64,000 nucleotides of DNA from assembly GCF_000739775.1 (NCBI RefSeq), contig NZ_BBJH01000009.1, positions 124,001-188,000 on the forward strand, given 5' to 3'. Below, one piece after another: positions 27,521 to 36,294 of the stretch. The stretch is from Paraburkholderia heleia NBRC 101817. Its GTDB lineage: Bacteria > Pseudomonadota > Gammaproteobacteria > Burkholderiales > Burkholderiaceae. A program made the position numbers and the translations under genes. The number at the start of each line of letters is the position of its first letter. The stretch's first letter is position 1. The notes under the pieces are model-generated. The model was not told the origin of the DNA and made no database searches. It saw nothing but the letters and a program-made list of their open reading frames with translations.

Positions 27521-27548
27521 ATGGTATCCGATCCATAAATTGTGTCAA
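27521..27548 (-). promoter_or_regulatory. Sigma-70 promoter of phaP
   Basis: On the minus strand a perfect TTGACA (27543-27548) is followed 16 bases later by TACCAT (27521-27526). The start codon lies about 110 bases downstream. Confidence 0.7.
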
Positions 27549-27555
27549 GCATTTT

Positions 27556-27570
27556 TTGTGCATCGCACAA
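27556..27570. promoter_or_regulatory. Upstream phaP operator, perfect palindrome
   Basis: TTGTGC-ATC-GCACAA is a perfect 6+3+6 dyad, 7 bases upstream of the -35 box. Together with the arm at 27497 it brackets the promoter; a PhaR loop or dual-site block is a reasonable reading. Confidence 0.55.
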
Positions 27571-27852
27571 TTATGTAAACGCCTGATTTTGGGTGGAAAT
27601 TTCCTACACGGCCACAGACGCCCCGCCGGACTGCGCAGCGCGCGGACTGCTTGAGCGCAGCGCCGCGCGTCTGCGCGCAAAATGGCTGTTCCCTCGGGCG
27701 AGCGCTGGCGCCGCAAGTTGGCCTTTGCGCGCAGCCCGGGTTGGTCCCCCAATCCAGCGGTGGCGGCCCCGACTGCGGCGTGAACGCGCTGCAGCAGTCG
27801 AACGGGCGCGGTGCGCGCGGCCGCCACGCGCAAATCCATCAGGAGAGCGGTA
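27571..27852. other. Non-coding stretch between phaP promoter and catalase
   Basis: About 280 GC-rich bases hold no credible gene. Several frames are open but have no ribosome site or protein-like sequence. AGGAGAG near 27840 serves the catalase gene; I could not pick out an OxyR site. Confidence 0.4.
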
Positions 27853-29316
27853 ATGGCTGCATCGAACGACAAGTCTCCCGGTCATTCCACGACGAGCACG
27901 GGCGCGCCGGCTGTCAGCGACCGTAACTCGCTCACGATCGGTCCCGACGGCCCGATCGTGCTGCACGACGTGCATTTCCTCGAGCAGATGGCGCATTTCA
28001 ACCGCGAGAAGGTGCCCGAGCGCCAGCCGCATGCGAAGGGCGCCGGCGCGTTCGGCGAATTCAGGACCACCGAGGATGTGTCGCGCTACACGAAGGCCGC
28101 CTTGTTCCAGAAGGGCGCGGCCACGGAAATGCTGGCGCGCTTTTCGACCGTCGCGGGCGAGATGGGCAGCCCCGACACCTGGCGCGACGTGCGCGGCTTT
28201 TCGCTGAAGTTCTACACGACCGAGGGCAATTACGACCTCGTCGGCAACAACACGCCGGTTTTTTTCGTGCGCGACCCGATGAAGTTCCCGCACTTCATCC
28301 GCAGCCAGAAGCGTCTGCCCGATTCGGGCCTGCGCGACGCCCAGATGCAATGGGACTTCTGGACCCATAATCCCGAATCGGCGCACCAGGTTTCGTACCT
28401 GATGGGCGAGCGCGGCCTGCCGAGAACGTGGCGCCACATGAACGGCTACGGCTCGCACACCTATATGTGGGTGAACGCGCAGGGCGAGAAGTTCTGGGTC
28501 AAGTACCACTTTCACACGAACCAGGGCATGCAGTGCTTCACCAACGCCGAAGCCGCGGCCATGGCGGGCGAGGACGCCGACTTCCACCGCCGCGATCTGT
28601 TCGACGCGATCAGGCGCGGCGAATATCCGTCGTGGACGCTTTCCGTGCAGGTGATGCCCTATGCGCAGGCGAAGCACTACCGCTTCAATCCGTTCGATCT
28701 CACGAAGACCTGGTCGCACAAGGACTATCCGCTCATCAAGGTCGGCACGATGACGCTCAACCGCAACCCGGAGAACTTCTTCGCGCAGATCGAGCAGGCC
28801 GCGTTCTCGCCGGGCAACACGGTGCCGGGCATCGGCCTCTCGCCGGACAAGATGCTGCTGGGCCGCGCGTTCGCATACAACGACGCGCAGCGCGCGCGTA
28901 TCGGCACGAACTTCAACCAGCTGCCGGTGAATCGTCCGAAGGTGCCAGTGCAGACCTATCTGTTCGACGGCAACATGACCTACGAGCATAGCGGCAACGC
29001 ACCGACTTACGTGCCGAACAGCTTCGGCCGGCCGTGGGCCGATACGACGGGCGCGGCGGACGACGGCTGGGAGGCCGACGGCGACCTGGTGCGCAGCGCC
29101 TACACGCTGCATGCGGAAGACGACGATTTCGGCCAGGCGCACGATCTCGTGCGCAACGTTTACAACGACCGGCAGCGCGAGGCGCTGGTCCAGCAGGTGG
29201 TGGCGAGCCTGAGCGGCGTGGGCAGCCCCGTGCGCGAGCGCGTGTTCGACTACTGGAAGCAGATCGACCCCGAAGTGGGCGCGCAGATCGAAAGGCAGGC
29301 GGGCAGCGGCAAGTAA
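27853..29316 (+). CDS. Monofunctional haem catalase (small-subunit, clade 3 type)
   Basis: The start at 27853 follows AGGAGAG; an upstream in-frame start lacks one. The 487 residues carry the catalase blocks: [20 protein letters not shown] with the distal His, [20 protein letters not shown] with the active-site Asn, and the proximal haem ligand Tyr in [17 protein letters not shown]. The usual 'RVVHAKG' is 'RQPHAKG', a small variation before the catalytic His. It decomposes hydrogen peroxide in the cytoplasm. It ends at a strong terminator. Confidence 0.93.
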   Translation: MAASNDKSPGHSTTSTGAPAVSDRNSLTIGPDGPIVLHDVHFLEQMAHFNREKVPERQPHAKGAGAFGEFRTTEDVSRYTKAALFQKGAATEMLARFSTVAGEMGSPDTWRDVRGFSLKFYTTEGNYDLVGNNTPVFFVRDPMKFPHFIRSQKRLPDSGLRDAQMQWDFWTHNPESAHQVSYLMGERGLPRTWRHMNGYGSHTYMWVNAQGEKFWVKYHFHTNQGMQCFTNAEAAAMAGEDADFHRRDLFDAIRRGEYPSWTLSVQVMPYAQAKHYRFNPFDLTKTWSHKDYPLIKVGTMTLNRNPENFFAQIEQAAFSPGNTVPGIGLSPDKMLLGRAFAYNDAQRARIGTNFNQLPVNRPKVPVQTYLFDGNMTYEHSGNAPTYVPNSFGRPWADTTGAADDGWEADGDLVRSAYTLHAEDDDFGQAHDLVRNVYNDRQREALVQQVVASLSGVGSPVRERVFDYWKQIDPEVGAQIERQAGSGK

Positions 29317-29337
29317 GCTGCCGAAGCCGCGCGAGAG

Positions 29338-29374
29338 CCGGAACGGGTTGCACGACCCGTTCCGGTTTTCTTTT
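29338..29374 (+). terminator. Rho-independent terminator after catalase
   Basis: CCGGAACGGG pairs with CCCGTTCCGG around an 8-base loop, followed by TTTTCTTTT, 22 bases after the stop. Confidence 0.9.
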
Positions 29375-29591
29375 GCACACGGCGACTGCGGCGCAGGCGC
29401 ATGACGGCCGCCCGCCGCCAAACTGGCAGAACGGCCATCTGGCGGATTCTGCAGCGTCAGGGACGAGAGGGCATAATGCGCGGGTCGCCGTGTGGGCAGC
29501 ATCGCGCAATCCCGCCGGTGGATCGCGCGCGGCGGGAATAAATTCGCCGCGCCGTGCGTTATTCCTGCTGATCCGCAACGGCCAGGCCCAC

Positions 29592-30209
29592 GTGAAAACT
29601 CCCCTCTCCGCCGAATCCCTGTTTGCCGGCGCCGACACCGGCGCGCAGAAGTACACACGCGTTGCCGTGCTATTGCACTGGTTGATCGCGCTACTGATCC
29701 TCACGAACGTCGCTCTGGGCCTGACCGCCGCGCTGCTGCCCGACGGCGCGCTTTCGGACACCGCAATCCGCCTCGTGATCGATACGCACAAGTCGATCGG
29801 CATTACCGTGCTCGGGCTGGCGATCCTGCGCGTGCTGTGGCGTCTCACGCATCGCCCGCCGGCGCTGCCGGCCGAATTTCCGGGCTGGGAGCGCGCATCG
29901 GCGCACGCGGCGCACGTCGCACTCTACGTGCTGATCTTCGCGATGCCGCTTTCCGGCTGGCTGCACGACTCCGCATGGGTCGCCGCCGCCTCGCATCCCA
30001 TGTATCTCTTCGGCCTCGTGCAATGGCCGCGCATCGGCTTCATCATGAACCTCGATCCGGCCACGAAGGAACAGTTGCACAACCAGTTCGGCACGCTGCA
30101 CACGGCGTGCAGCTATGCGCTTTATGGCGTGCTTGCGCTGCATATTGCGGGCGCGCTCAAGCATCAATGGATCGACCGTCATTCGGTGCTGCGCCGGATG
30201 ATGCCGTGA
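29592..30209 (+). CDS. Cytochrome b561-family membrane protein
   Basis: I chose GTG at 29592 (MKTPLSAESLFAGADTGAQK), which gives 205 residues; the longer open frame upstream overlaps catalase and its terminator. Four transmembrane helices carry the haem-b ligand histidines (RVAVLLHWLIALLIL, DTHKSIGITVLGL, FGTLHTACSYAL and LALHIAGALKHQWIDRHSVL). Such proteins pass electrons between quinone and periplasmic partners, and some act as superoxide:quinone oxidoreductases (CybB). Being next to a catalase fits an oxidative role, but that is inference. Confidence 0.88.
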   Translation: MKTPLSAESLFAGADTGAQKYTRVAVLLHWLIALLILTNVALGLTAALLPDGALSDTAIRLVIDTHKSIGITVLGLAILRVLWRLTHRPPALPAEFPGWERASAHAAHVALYVLIFAMPLSGWLHDSAWVAAASHPMYLFGLVQWPRIGFIMNLDPATKEQLHNQFGTLHTACSYALYGVLALHIAGALKHQWIDRHSVLRRMMP

Positions 30210-30230
30210 GCAACACGAGAAGGGTACGAC

Positions 30231-31697
30231 TTGAAAAACACGCTTGAAGAGGCGCTCGCCCGTACGTCGCCGCGCCTCGTGCCGCCTCCCACGCCGTTCG
30301 CGAGCATCGCAATCCATCTTGGCGTCATGGCGCTCTGGTTCGTGCTGTTCGCGCGCGCGTTCTTCCTGCAAGGCGTGGTCGCGTGGTCCACGGGCATTGC
30401 CTATGTCGTCTACGACACGGTGTTGCTGCTGTTCGTCGCCTGGAAGGCGCGCGTGCTGCTTGCGCCTGTAGCGCCGCCCGCGGCCGCCGGCGCGGCGAAG
30501 CTGCCGACGCTCGGCGTGATCGTGGCCGCGCACAACGAAGCGGCCGTGCTGCCGATCACGCTCGATGCACTGTTCGCGCAAACCCGCGCGCCGCAGCAGA
30601 TCGTGATCGCCGACGACGGCTCGACCGACGGCACGGGTGCCTTGCTCGCGCAGCGCTATGGCCTGGCCGACCCCGGCGAAGGGCAGCTAAGCGCGCCTTC
30701 ACAGCAGTATCCCAATCTGCGCTGGCTGAAGCTTGCACACGGCGGCAAGGCGCGTGCGCTCAACGCGGCATTGCTTGCGATCGCAACGGAAACGGTCATG
30801 ACCGTGGACGCCGATACGCTCCTCGAACCCGACGCTTGCGCCGCGATGGCGAGCGCGTTTGGCCGCGAGCCGGCACTGGTCGCGGCGGCGGGCCTGCTCA
30901 CGCCGGTTTGCGACCATACGTGGAGCGGCCGCTTTTTCCAGTGGTTCCAGACCTATGAGTACATCCGCAATTTCATCTCGCGTTTCGCGTGGATGCGCGC
31001 CGACAGCCTGTTGCTCATCTCGGGCGCGTTTGCGGGCTTTCGCCGCGATGCCGTGATGGCCGTGGGCGGCTTCGATGCGGATTGCCTCGTCGAGGACTAC
31101 GAACTGATTCACCGCTTGCGCCGTTACTCGGCGCGCAAGGGCCTCGGCTGGGACGTGCGCGTGCTCGGAACCGCCCGCGCGCGCACCGACGCGCCCGGCA
31201 CACTCACGACCTTCCTGCGTCAGCGCCGCCGCTGGTTCGCGGGCTTCCTGCAAACGCAGTACTGGTATCGCGACATGACCGGCAACCGCAAGTACGGCAA
31301 GCTCGGTCTCATGATGCTGCCCGTGAAGGCGTTCGACACCGTGCAGCCCATCTATGGACTGACGGCGTTCGCGCTGTTGATCGGTTTTTTGTTCGACGGC
31401 CGCTTCACGATCGTGCTGCCGGTGCTGGGCGTGATCGTCGGCAAGATCGCGATCGACCTCGCGTTTCATTTGTACTCCGTCCATCTCTACCGGCGCTGGA
31501 GCGGCGACCGCGCGCATTCGAGTTTCGGCATGGCGTTCCTCGCCGCCGTCTTCGAGCCTTTCTCGTTCCAGTTGATGCGCCACAGCGGCGCGGCGCTCGG
31601 CTGGCTGCATTTCCTGCTCGGCCGGCGCAAGTGGGGCGTGCAAAATCGCACTGGCATTGCGGCGGCGCGCAACCGCGGGAGTGCGGCGTCGCAATGA
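30231..31697 (+). CDS. Processive family 2 glycosyltransferase, inner membrane
   Basis: A TTG start follows AGAAGGGTACGAC. The 488-residue protein has two N-terminal membrane helices, a GT-A domain (LGVIVAAHNEAAVLPITLDA, DDGSTDG, VDADTL, then EDYEL) and the LRQRRRWFAG motif (QxxRW) of processive synthases, then further membrane helices. It would polymerise or export a polysaccharide. No other polysaccharide gene is adjacent, and the product is unknown. The gene follows cytochrome b561 by 21 bases, so the two may be co-transcribed. Confidence 0.85.
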   Translation: MKNTLEEALARTSPRLVPPPTPFASIAIHLGVMALWFVLFARAFFLQGVVAWSTGIAYVVYDTVLLLFVAWKARVLLAPVAPPAAAGAAKLPTLGVIVAAHNEAAVLPITLDALFAQTRAPQQIVIADDGSTDGTGALLAQRYGLADPGEGQLSAPSQQYPNLRWLKLAHGGKARALNAALLAIATETVMTVDADTLLEPDACAAMASAFGREPALVAAAGLLTPVCDHTWSGRFFQWFQTYEYIRNFISRFAWMRADSLLLISGAFAGFRRDAVMAVGGFDADCLVEDYELIHRLRRYSARKGLGWDVRVLGTARARTDAPGTLTTFLRQRRRWFAGFLQTQYWYRDMTGNRKYGKLGLMMLPVKAFDTVQPIYGLTAFALLIGFLFDGRFTIVLPVLGVIVGKIAIDLAFHLYSVHLYRRWSGDRAHSSFGMAFLAAVFEPFSFQLMRHSGAALGWLHFLLGRRKWGVQNRTGIAAARNRGSAASQ

Positions 31698-31786
31698 TCT
31701 GATTTCCGTGGCATTCGACTTGCTCCAAGGTGACCAGGGCTGCGCCGCGTGCGGTGCCGGCCTCCAAACCGGTCAGGGAGAGTCAA

Positions 31787-31960
31787 ATGCATCGATTCAG
31801 TGTCCTCGCCTTATTATTGCCGCTCACACTTGCAGGCTGCCTGTCGTTCAGCAGCAGCGATCCAGACCCGCCGCCGCCGCGGACCGTCGTCGTGCCGCAG
31901 CAACCGGCCGTGGAGGTGCCGCCGCCCCCGCCGGGTGCGGCTTGCGTTGCGCCTTGCTGA
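31787..31960 (+). CDS. Small proline-rich lipoprotein (57 aa)
   Basis: GGGAGAG precedes the ATG at 31787. The product is a signal peptide with lipobox LTLAGC (MHRFSVLALLLPLTLAGC) followed by a Pro-rich segment (SDPDPPPPRTVVVPQQPA) and a CVAPC tail. It would be a lipid-anchored envelope protein. Function unknown; too short for a catalytic domain. Confidence 0.65.
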   Translation: MHRFSVLALLLPLTLAGCLSFSSSDPDPPPPRTVVVPQQPAVEVPPPPPGAACVAPC

Positions 31961-31965
31961 TCGGC

Positions 31966-32700
31966 TCACTGACTTGTGGCCGCGTTGGGCATCACGCCGA
32001 CCGGCGCTTTCGCTTTCAGCGCGTGCCGCACTTCCCGCATCAGGCTGCCTGCGAACAGCACGTCCGGTACATCGGCCAGACCCGCCGAGCGCAACGCTCG
32101 CGCGGTCCACGTGTTGCAGGTATGGAGGGCGTCGTAAGTCCCTGACGCCGCGAAATAGGCGCTGCCCGCATAAGGTCCGTCGGCGAGGCGCCGCGGCGCA
32201 CCATCCACACCGGTTTCCAGCGAATTGCGCAGATAGCGCTGAACGCCGGCAAGTCCGGTGTCGTCCACCGGCACCTCCACGACGTTGTGCGAGCCGAAGG
32301 CCGCCTCCGGGGCCGCGCGCAGCACCGTCATCAGCACGGTGGCCTGGCTCGGCATGAGCGCGCCGATCATCGTCAGCGGGTCGTGACGGCGTTCCACCAC
32401 GAACTGGCGTTCTCCAAAGCCGAAACACAGAACGGTGGCGTCGTCGAAACCGCGCGCAAGTGCGTCGACCCAGGTATTGGCGTCGTCCACACGCAGGCAG
32501 ATGTCGGTGTGCCAGTCGCGCTGCACGACGGCAACGGATGTGCGCGGCGGGCCGGCATCGGCCAGCGGTTCGATCGCGGGCGGCAAGGGGCCCGCCATGT
32601 TTGCGCATGCGCCGAGTACGAGCGCGGGCACGATAACGCGAAGCGCTTGCCATGCAATCATTTTCGTAGGACGCTCGTTCACGCATGTCGCTTCGGTCAT
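31966..32700 (-). CDS. DUF2459-family lipoprotein
   Basis: Up to 244 residues; a start at 32661 (MIAWQALRVIVPALVLGAC) is also possible and places the lipobox at once. The mature part has the DUF2459 blocks: RDWHTDICLRV near the start and ALHTCNTWTARALRSAGL with a Cys and Asn pair near the C-terminus. His and Cys in these positions suggest a papain- or NlpC-like catalytic site, but no activity is established to my knowledge. It converges with the small lipoprotein gene, five bases apart. Confidence 0.78.
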   Translation of the reverse strand: MTEATCVNERPTKMIAWQALRVIVPALVLGACANMAGPLPPAIEPLADAGPPRTSVAVVQRDWHTDICLRVDDANTWVDALARGFDDATVLCFGFGERQFVVERRHDPLTMIGALMPSQATVLMTVLRAAPEAAFGSHNVVEVPVDDTGLAGVQRYLRNSLETGVDGAPRRLADGPYAGSAYFAASGTYDALHTCNTWTARALRSAGLADVPDVLFAGSLMREVRHALKAKAPVGVMPNAATSQ

Positions 32701-32862
32701 TGGAACTCAGGGCTCTCCAGTTGCCTGCTGATCCTGCATATAGCGTGCCCCGCGAACGCGTTGCACCAGCTTGAAGCGCAAATGCGGCGCCGCGTTGGCA
32801 TGCCCCGTTTCGACGCTGCCGATCCTGCCCGCGTTGCACCAATCGAGCGCATGAAACAAGGC

Positions 32863-32893
32863 GCAAGGCCGATGGCATACGCCTTGCTTTTTT
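32863..32893 (+). terminator. Orphan terminator-like hairpin
   Basis: GCAAGGC pairs with GCCTTGC across an 11-base loop and is followed by six T residues on the plus strand. No plus-strand gene lies just upstream (the DUF2459 gene runs the other way), so it may end an unannotated transcript from 32.7-32.9 kb. Confidence 0.5.
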
Positions 32894-32987
32894 AGCCTGT
32901 ACTGCAGCGCGCAACGCATCTTGCCTCAACCATGAGACGAAACGCGGCGCCGCTGACGCAGTAGCACTCACGCGCGAGAACGAACCG

Positions 32988-34394
32988 ATGCAAGTCCATG
33001 ACGAAATGCGCGACGAGGGCGCAGTGCGCCCGCACTACGAACGCTTCCAGCAGTGGCTGGAGCGGCAGACCGGCGAGACGATGGCGCGCAAGCGCGCCGA
33101 GGCGGACCTGTTGTTCAGGCGGGTCGGCATCACGTTCGCGGTGAATGGCGATCTCTCCGGCACAGAGCGGCTCATTCCCTTCGATCTCATTCCACGCATC
33201 ATTCCCGCAGACGAATGGGCGCTGCTCGAGCGCGGACTGCGCCAGCGCGTGCAGGCGCTAAATCTGTTCCTGCACGACGTCTATCACGAGCGCAACATCG
33301 TGCGCGCCGGCGTGATTCCGGCCGAGCAGGTCTACACCAATGCGCAGTACCGGCCGGAGATGCAAGGCATCGACCTGCCGCTCGGCGTATATGCGCATAT
33401 CGCGGGCATCGACATCGTGCGCGATGGGCGCGACGGCGCGTTCTACGTGCTCGAAGACAATCTGCGCGTGCCCTCCGGCGTCTCGTACATGCTCGAGAAC
33501 CGCAAGATGATGATGCGGCTCTTCCCCGAACTGTTCGTTCAGCACAAGGTGGCGCCGGTCGCGCATTATCCCGATCTGCTGCTCGATACGCTGCGCTCGG
33601 TGGCGCCCGAAGGCGTGGACGATCCGACCGTCGTGCTGCTCACGCCAGGGATGTACAACTCCGCCTATTTCGAGCACACGTTCCTCGCGCAGCAAATGGG
33701 CGTCGAACTGGTCGAGGGCAAGGATCTCTTCGTAGAGGATAACTACGTATTCATGCGCACGACGCAAGGGCCGCGTCGCGTGGACGTGATCTACCGACGT
33801 GTGGACGACGACTTCCTCGATCCCCTCGCGTTTCGCCCCGACTCCGCGCTCGGTGTGCCGGGGCTGCTCACGGCGTACCGCGCCGGCCGCGTCGCACTCG
33901 CGAATGCAATGGGCACGGGCGTGGCCGACGACAAGTCGATCTATCCGTATGTGCCCGACATGATCGAGTTCTATCTCGGCGAAAAGCCGATTTTGAAGAA
34001 CGTGCCGACGTGGCAATGCCGTCGGCCCGACGATCTTGCCTGGACGCTCGACCATCTGCCCGACCTCGTCGTGAAAGAGGTGCACGGCGCGGGTGGCTAC
34101 GGCATGCTGGTCGGCCCCGCTTCCACGCGCGAGGAAATCGAGGCGTTTCGCGCCCGGTTGCTCGCGCGGCCAGCCCATTACATCGCGCAGCCCACGCTGT
34201 CGCTCTCGGCTTGCCCGACCTTCGTCGAAGCGGGCATCGCGCCGCGCCATATCGATTTGCGGCCCTTCGTGCTCTCCGGCAAGACGATCCAGATGGCGGC
34301 TGGCGGCCTCACGCGCGTGGCGCTGAAGGAAGGCTCCCTCGTCGTCAACTCGTCGCAGGGCGGCGGCACCAAGGACACATGGGTGCTCGAATGA
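32988..34394 (+). CDS. Circularly permuted ATP-grasp protein (DUF404/DUF407)
   Basis: The 468-residue protein has the CP_ATPgrasp_2 pattern: NLFLHDVYHERNIVRAGVIP, DGAFYVLEDNLRVPSGVSYM, HKVAPVAHYPDLLLDTLRSV and a KEVHGAGGYGMLVGP nucleotide-binding loop. These enzymes are predicted to form an amide or peptide bond using ATP. It leads a four-gene run with an alpha-E protein, a transglutaminase and the Anbu protease, a conserved set that Iyer, Aravind and colleagues proposed to make and process a peptide-like tag. Spacing to the next gene is 40 bases. Confidence 0.9.
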   Translation: MQVHDEMRDEGAVRPHYERFQQWLERQTGETMARKRAEADLLFRRVGITFAVNGDLSGTERLIPFDLIPRIIPADEWALLERGLRQRVQALNLFLHDVYHERNIVRAGVIPAEQVYTNAQYRPEMQGIDLPLGVYAHIAGIDIVRDGRDGAFYVLEDNLRVPSGVSYMLENRKMMMRLFPELFVQHKVAPVAHYPDLLLDTLRSVAPEGVDDPTVVLLTPGMYNSAYFEHTFLAQQMGVELVEGKDLFVEDNYVFMRTTQGPRRVDVIYRRVDDDFLDPLAFRPDSALGVPGLLTAYRAGRVALANAMGTGVADDKSIYPYVPDMIEFYLGEKPILKNVPTWQCRRPDDLAWTLDHLPDLVVKEVHGAGGYGMLVGPASTREEIEAFRARLLARPAHYIAQPTLSLSACPTFVEAGIAPRHIDLRPFVLSGKTIQMAAGGLTRVALKEGSLVVNSSQGGGTKDTWVLE

Positions 34395-34434
34395 TTTCAC
34401 TGGCCACACCACACGCACACGAAGAGGTTCGACC

Positions 34435-35388
34435 ATGCTGAGCCGCACTGCCGATCATCTGTTCTGGATGGCCCGCTACATGGAGCGCGCGGAGAATACC
34501 GCGCGCATGCTGGACATCAATCTGAAGGCGCTCCTGCTGCCGGGCAGCGCGGACGCGGAGGCGCGCACGCATCGCGCGATGCTGCGCATCTCGGAACTGG
34601 AGCCAGCCTTCGACGCACGCCACGAGGAAACGACCAGCAGCAACGTGCTCAAGTTTCTCGTTGCGGACCCAACCAATCCGTCGAGCATCTACTCGTGTCT
34701 GCAGGCGACCCGCGAGAATGCGCGCGCGGTGCGCGGCACGCTCACCACGGAGTGGTGGGAAACGATCAACGATACGTGGCTGCAATTCGTCGAGCTGTTG
34801 CGCGGGAGCGATCTGGAGGCGCGTCCCGATGCGCTGTTCGAGTGGGTCAAGTTCCGCTCGCATCTGTCGCGCGGCGTGCGCCTCGGCACGGCGTTGCAGG
34901 ACGACGCGCTGTTCTTCACGCAGCTCGGCACGTTCCTCGAACGCGCGGACAACACGGCGCGCATTCTCGACGTGCGTTTCGTCGACGTGGAAAACGCCGA
35001 CTCGCGCTCGGCCGCGCGCCAGCTCGAGGACTTCTATTACTGGACCTCGATTCTCGGCTCGGTTTCCGCGCTCGAAATCTATCGCAAGGTTTACCGCGAC
35101 GTGGTGACGCCCGCGCGCGTGGTGGAGCTGCTCATCCTCAACCAGCAAATGCCGCGCTCGCTGCTGGCGTCGCTCGACGGCGTCTGTACGAATCTCGCGA
35201 TGCTGCGCACCGATAGCTCGCGCGAAGTCGAGCGCACCGCGGGCAAGCTGCGCGCCGAGTTGCTTTATGCGGACCTGCGGCAGATCTTTTCGATGGGCGT
35301 GCATACGTTTCTCACGCAGTTTCTCGCGCGCGTGTACGAGTTGGGCAATCAGGTCGCGCGCACCTATCTGATGCTGCCGGTCGGTTAG
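34435..35388 (+). CDS. Alpha-E domain protein (DUF403)
   Basis: The 317-residue all-helical protein starts MLSRTADHLFWMARYMERAE, the hallmark of the family, and contains TTEWWETINDTWLQF and IFSMGVHTFLTQFLARVYELG. Alpha-E proteins always accompany the permuted ATP-grasp enzymes and probably form a complex or helper with them. GAGG precedes the ATG. Confidence 0.9.
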   Translation: MLSRTADHLFWMARYMERAENTARMLDINLKALLLPGSADAEARTHRAMLRISELEPAFDARHEETTSSNVLKFLVADPTNPSSIYSCLQATRENARAVRGTLTTEWWETINDTWLQFVELLRGSDLEARPDALFEWVKFRSHLSRGVRLGTALQDDALFFTQLGTFLERADNTARILDVRFVDVENADSRSAARQLEDFYYWTSILGSVSALEIYRKVYRDVVTPARVVELLILNQQMPRSLLASLDGVCTNLAMLRTDSSREVERTAGKLRAELLYADLRQIFSMGVHTFLTQFLARVYELGNQVARTYLMLPVG

Positions 35389-35440
35389 CGCGATTGCGCG
35401 CTCATCGATATCCAGAACGTCTCGATGGAGGATTCACCTC

Positions 35441-36241
35441 ATGCAACTCGCGATCCGGCACGACACCGTGTACCGCTACGAAGCGCCCGTGCATTATTCG
35501 ATCCAGCAATTGCGGCTCTCGCCGCTCACCACGCCCACGCAGATCGTCAAGCAGTGGCACGTCGAGGCGCCGGGTAAGGTCGACGCGGGCCGCGACGCCT
35601 ATGGCAACGCGCTGATGACGCTGGTGCTCACGCGCCCCCACCGGGAAATCTGCCTGCGCGTGCGCGGAGAAGTCGAGACCGTGGCGCTGCCGGATGGCCG
35701 CTTGTCCGAAGGCGAGGGCACGGTGCCGATGCACCATTTCACCTCGCCCACGCGCCTCACCGAGGCCGACGAGACACTCACGGAATTCGCGTTCGAACTG
35801 CCGCCGCTGGACGACAGCGCGGCGATTCTTCACGCGGCTTCGCGCATCACGGAGCGTGTGCGCTATGAATCCGGTGTCACGGACGTGACACACACCGCGG
35901 CGGACGCGCTGGCGCTAGGCCGTGGCGTGTGTCAGGATCATGCGCATGTGATGCTGGCGGTGTGCCGCGCGCGCGGGGTGCCGGCGCGTTATGTGAGCGG
36001 CTACATCGACCCCGGCGACGTGCCCGAGATGGCGAGCCACGCCTGGGTCGACGTGTGGCTCGACAACGGCTGGGTGACCGTGGACGTCACGCACGCGTGT
36101 TTCGCAAGCGAAAAATATTGCCGGATCGCGGTGGGGCGCGACTACGACGCAGCCGCGCCGGTTCGCGGCCGCCGCGTGGGCGGGGCCGGAGAAACGCTCG
36201 ATGTCAGCGTGCACGTGAGCGCGCAGCAGTCGCAACAATAG
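35441..36241 (+). CDS. Transglutaminase-like cysteine protease/amidase
   Basis: The 266-residue protein has a transglutaminase core with Cys164 (GRGVCQDHAH), His200 (MASHAWVDVW) and Asp215 (WVTVDVTH) as the triad. The N-terminal half begins MQLAIRHDTVYRYEAPVHYS, typical of bacterial transglutaminase_N domains. It could hydrolyse or transfer the product of the upstream ATP-grasp enzyme. A GGAGG site precedes the start. Confidence 0.9.
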   Translation: MQLAIRHDTVYRYEAPVHYSIQQLRLSPLTTPTQIVKQWHVEAPGKVDAGRDAYGNALMTLVLTRPHREICLRVRGEVETVALPDGRLSEGEGTVPMHHFTSPTRLTEADETLTEFAFELPPLDDSAAILHAASRITERVRYESGVTDVTHTAADALALGRGVCQDHAHVMLAVCRARGVPARYVSGYIDPGDVPEMASHAWVDVWLDNGWVTVDVTHACFASEKYCRIAVGRDYDAAAPVRGRRVGGAGETLDVSVHVSAQQSQQ

Positions 36242-36294
36242 TTTTCCCGCTATAACAAAATCAGCGGCGAAGTCAGGGACGGGTAAGGAGGCGC

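Noticed and set aside
29034..29591. Upstream extension of the cytochrome b561 reading frame
   Set aside because: It overlaps the catalase gene and its terminator in another frame; the GTG at 29592 starts the first homologous segment.
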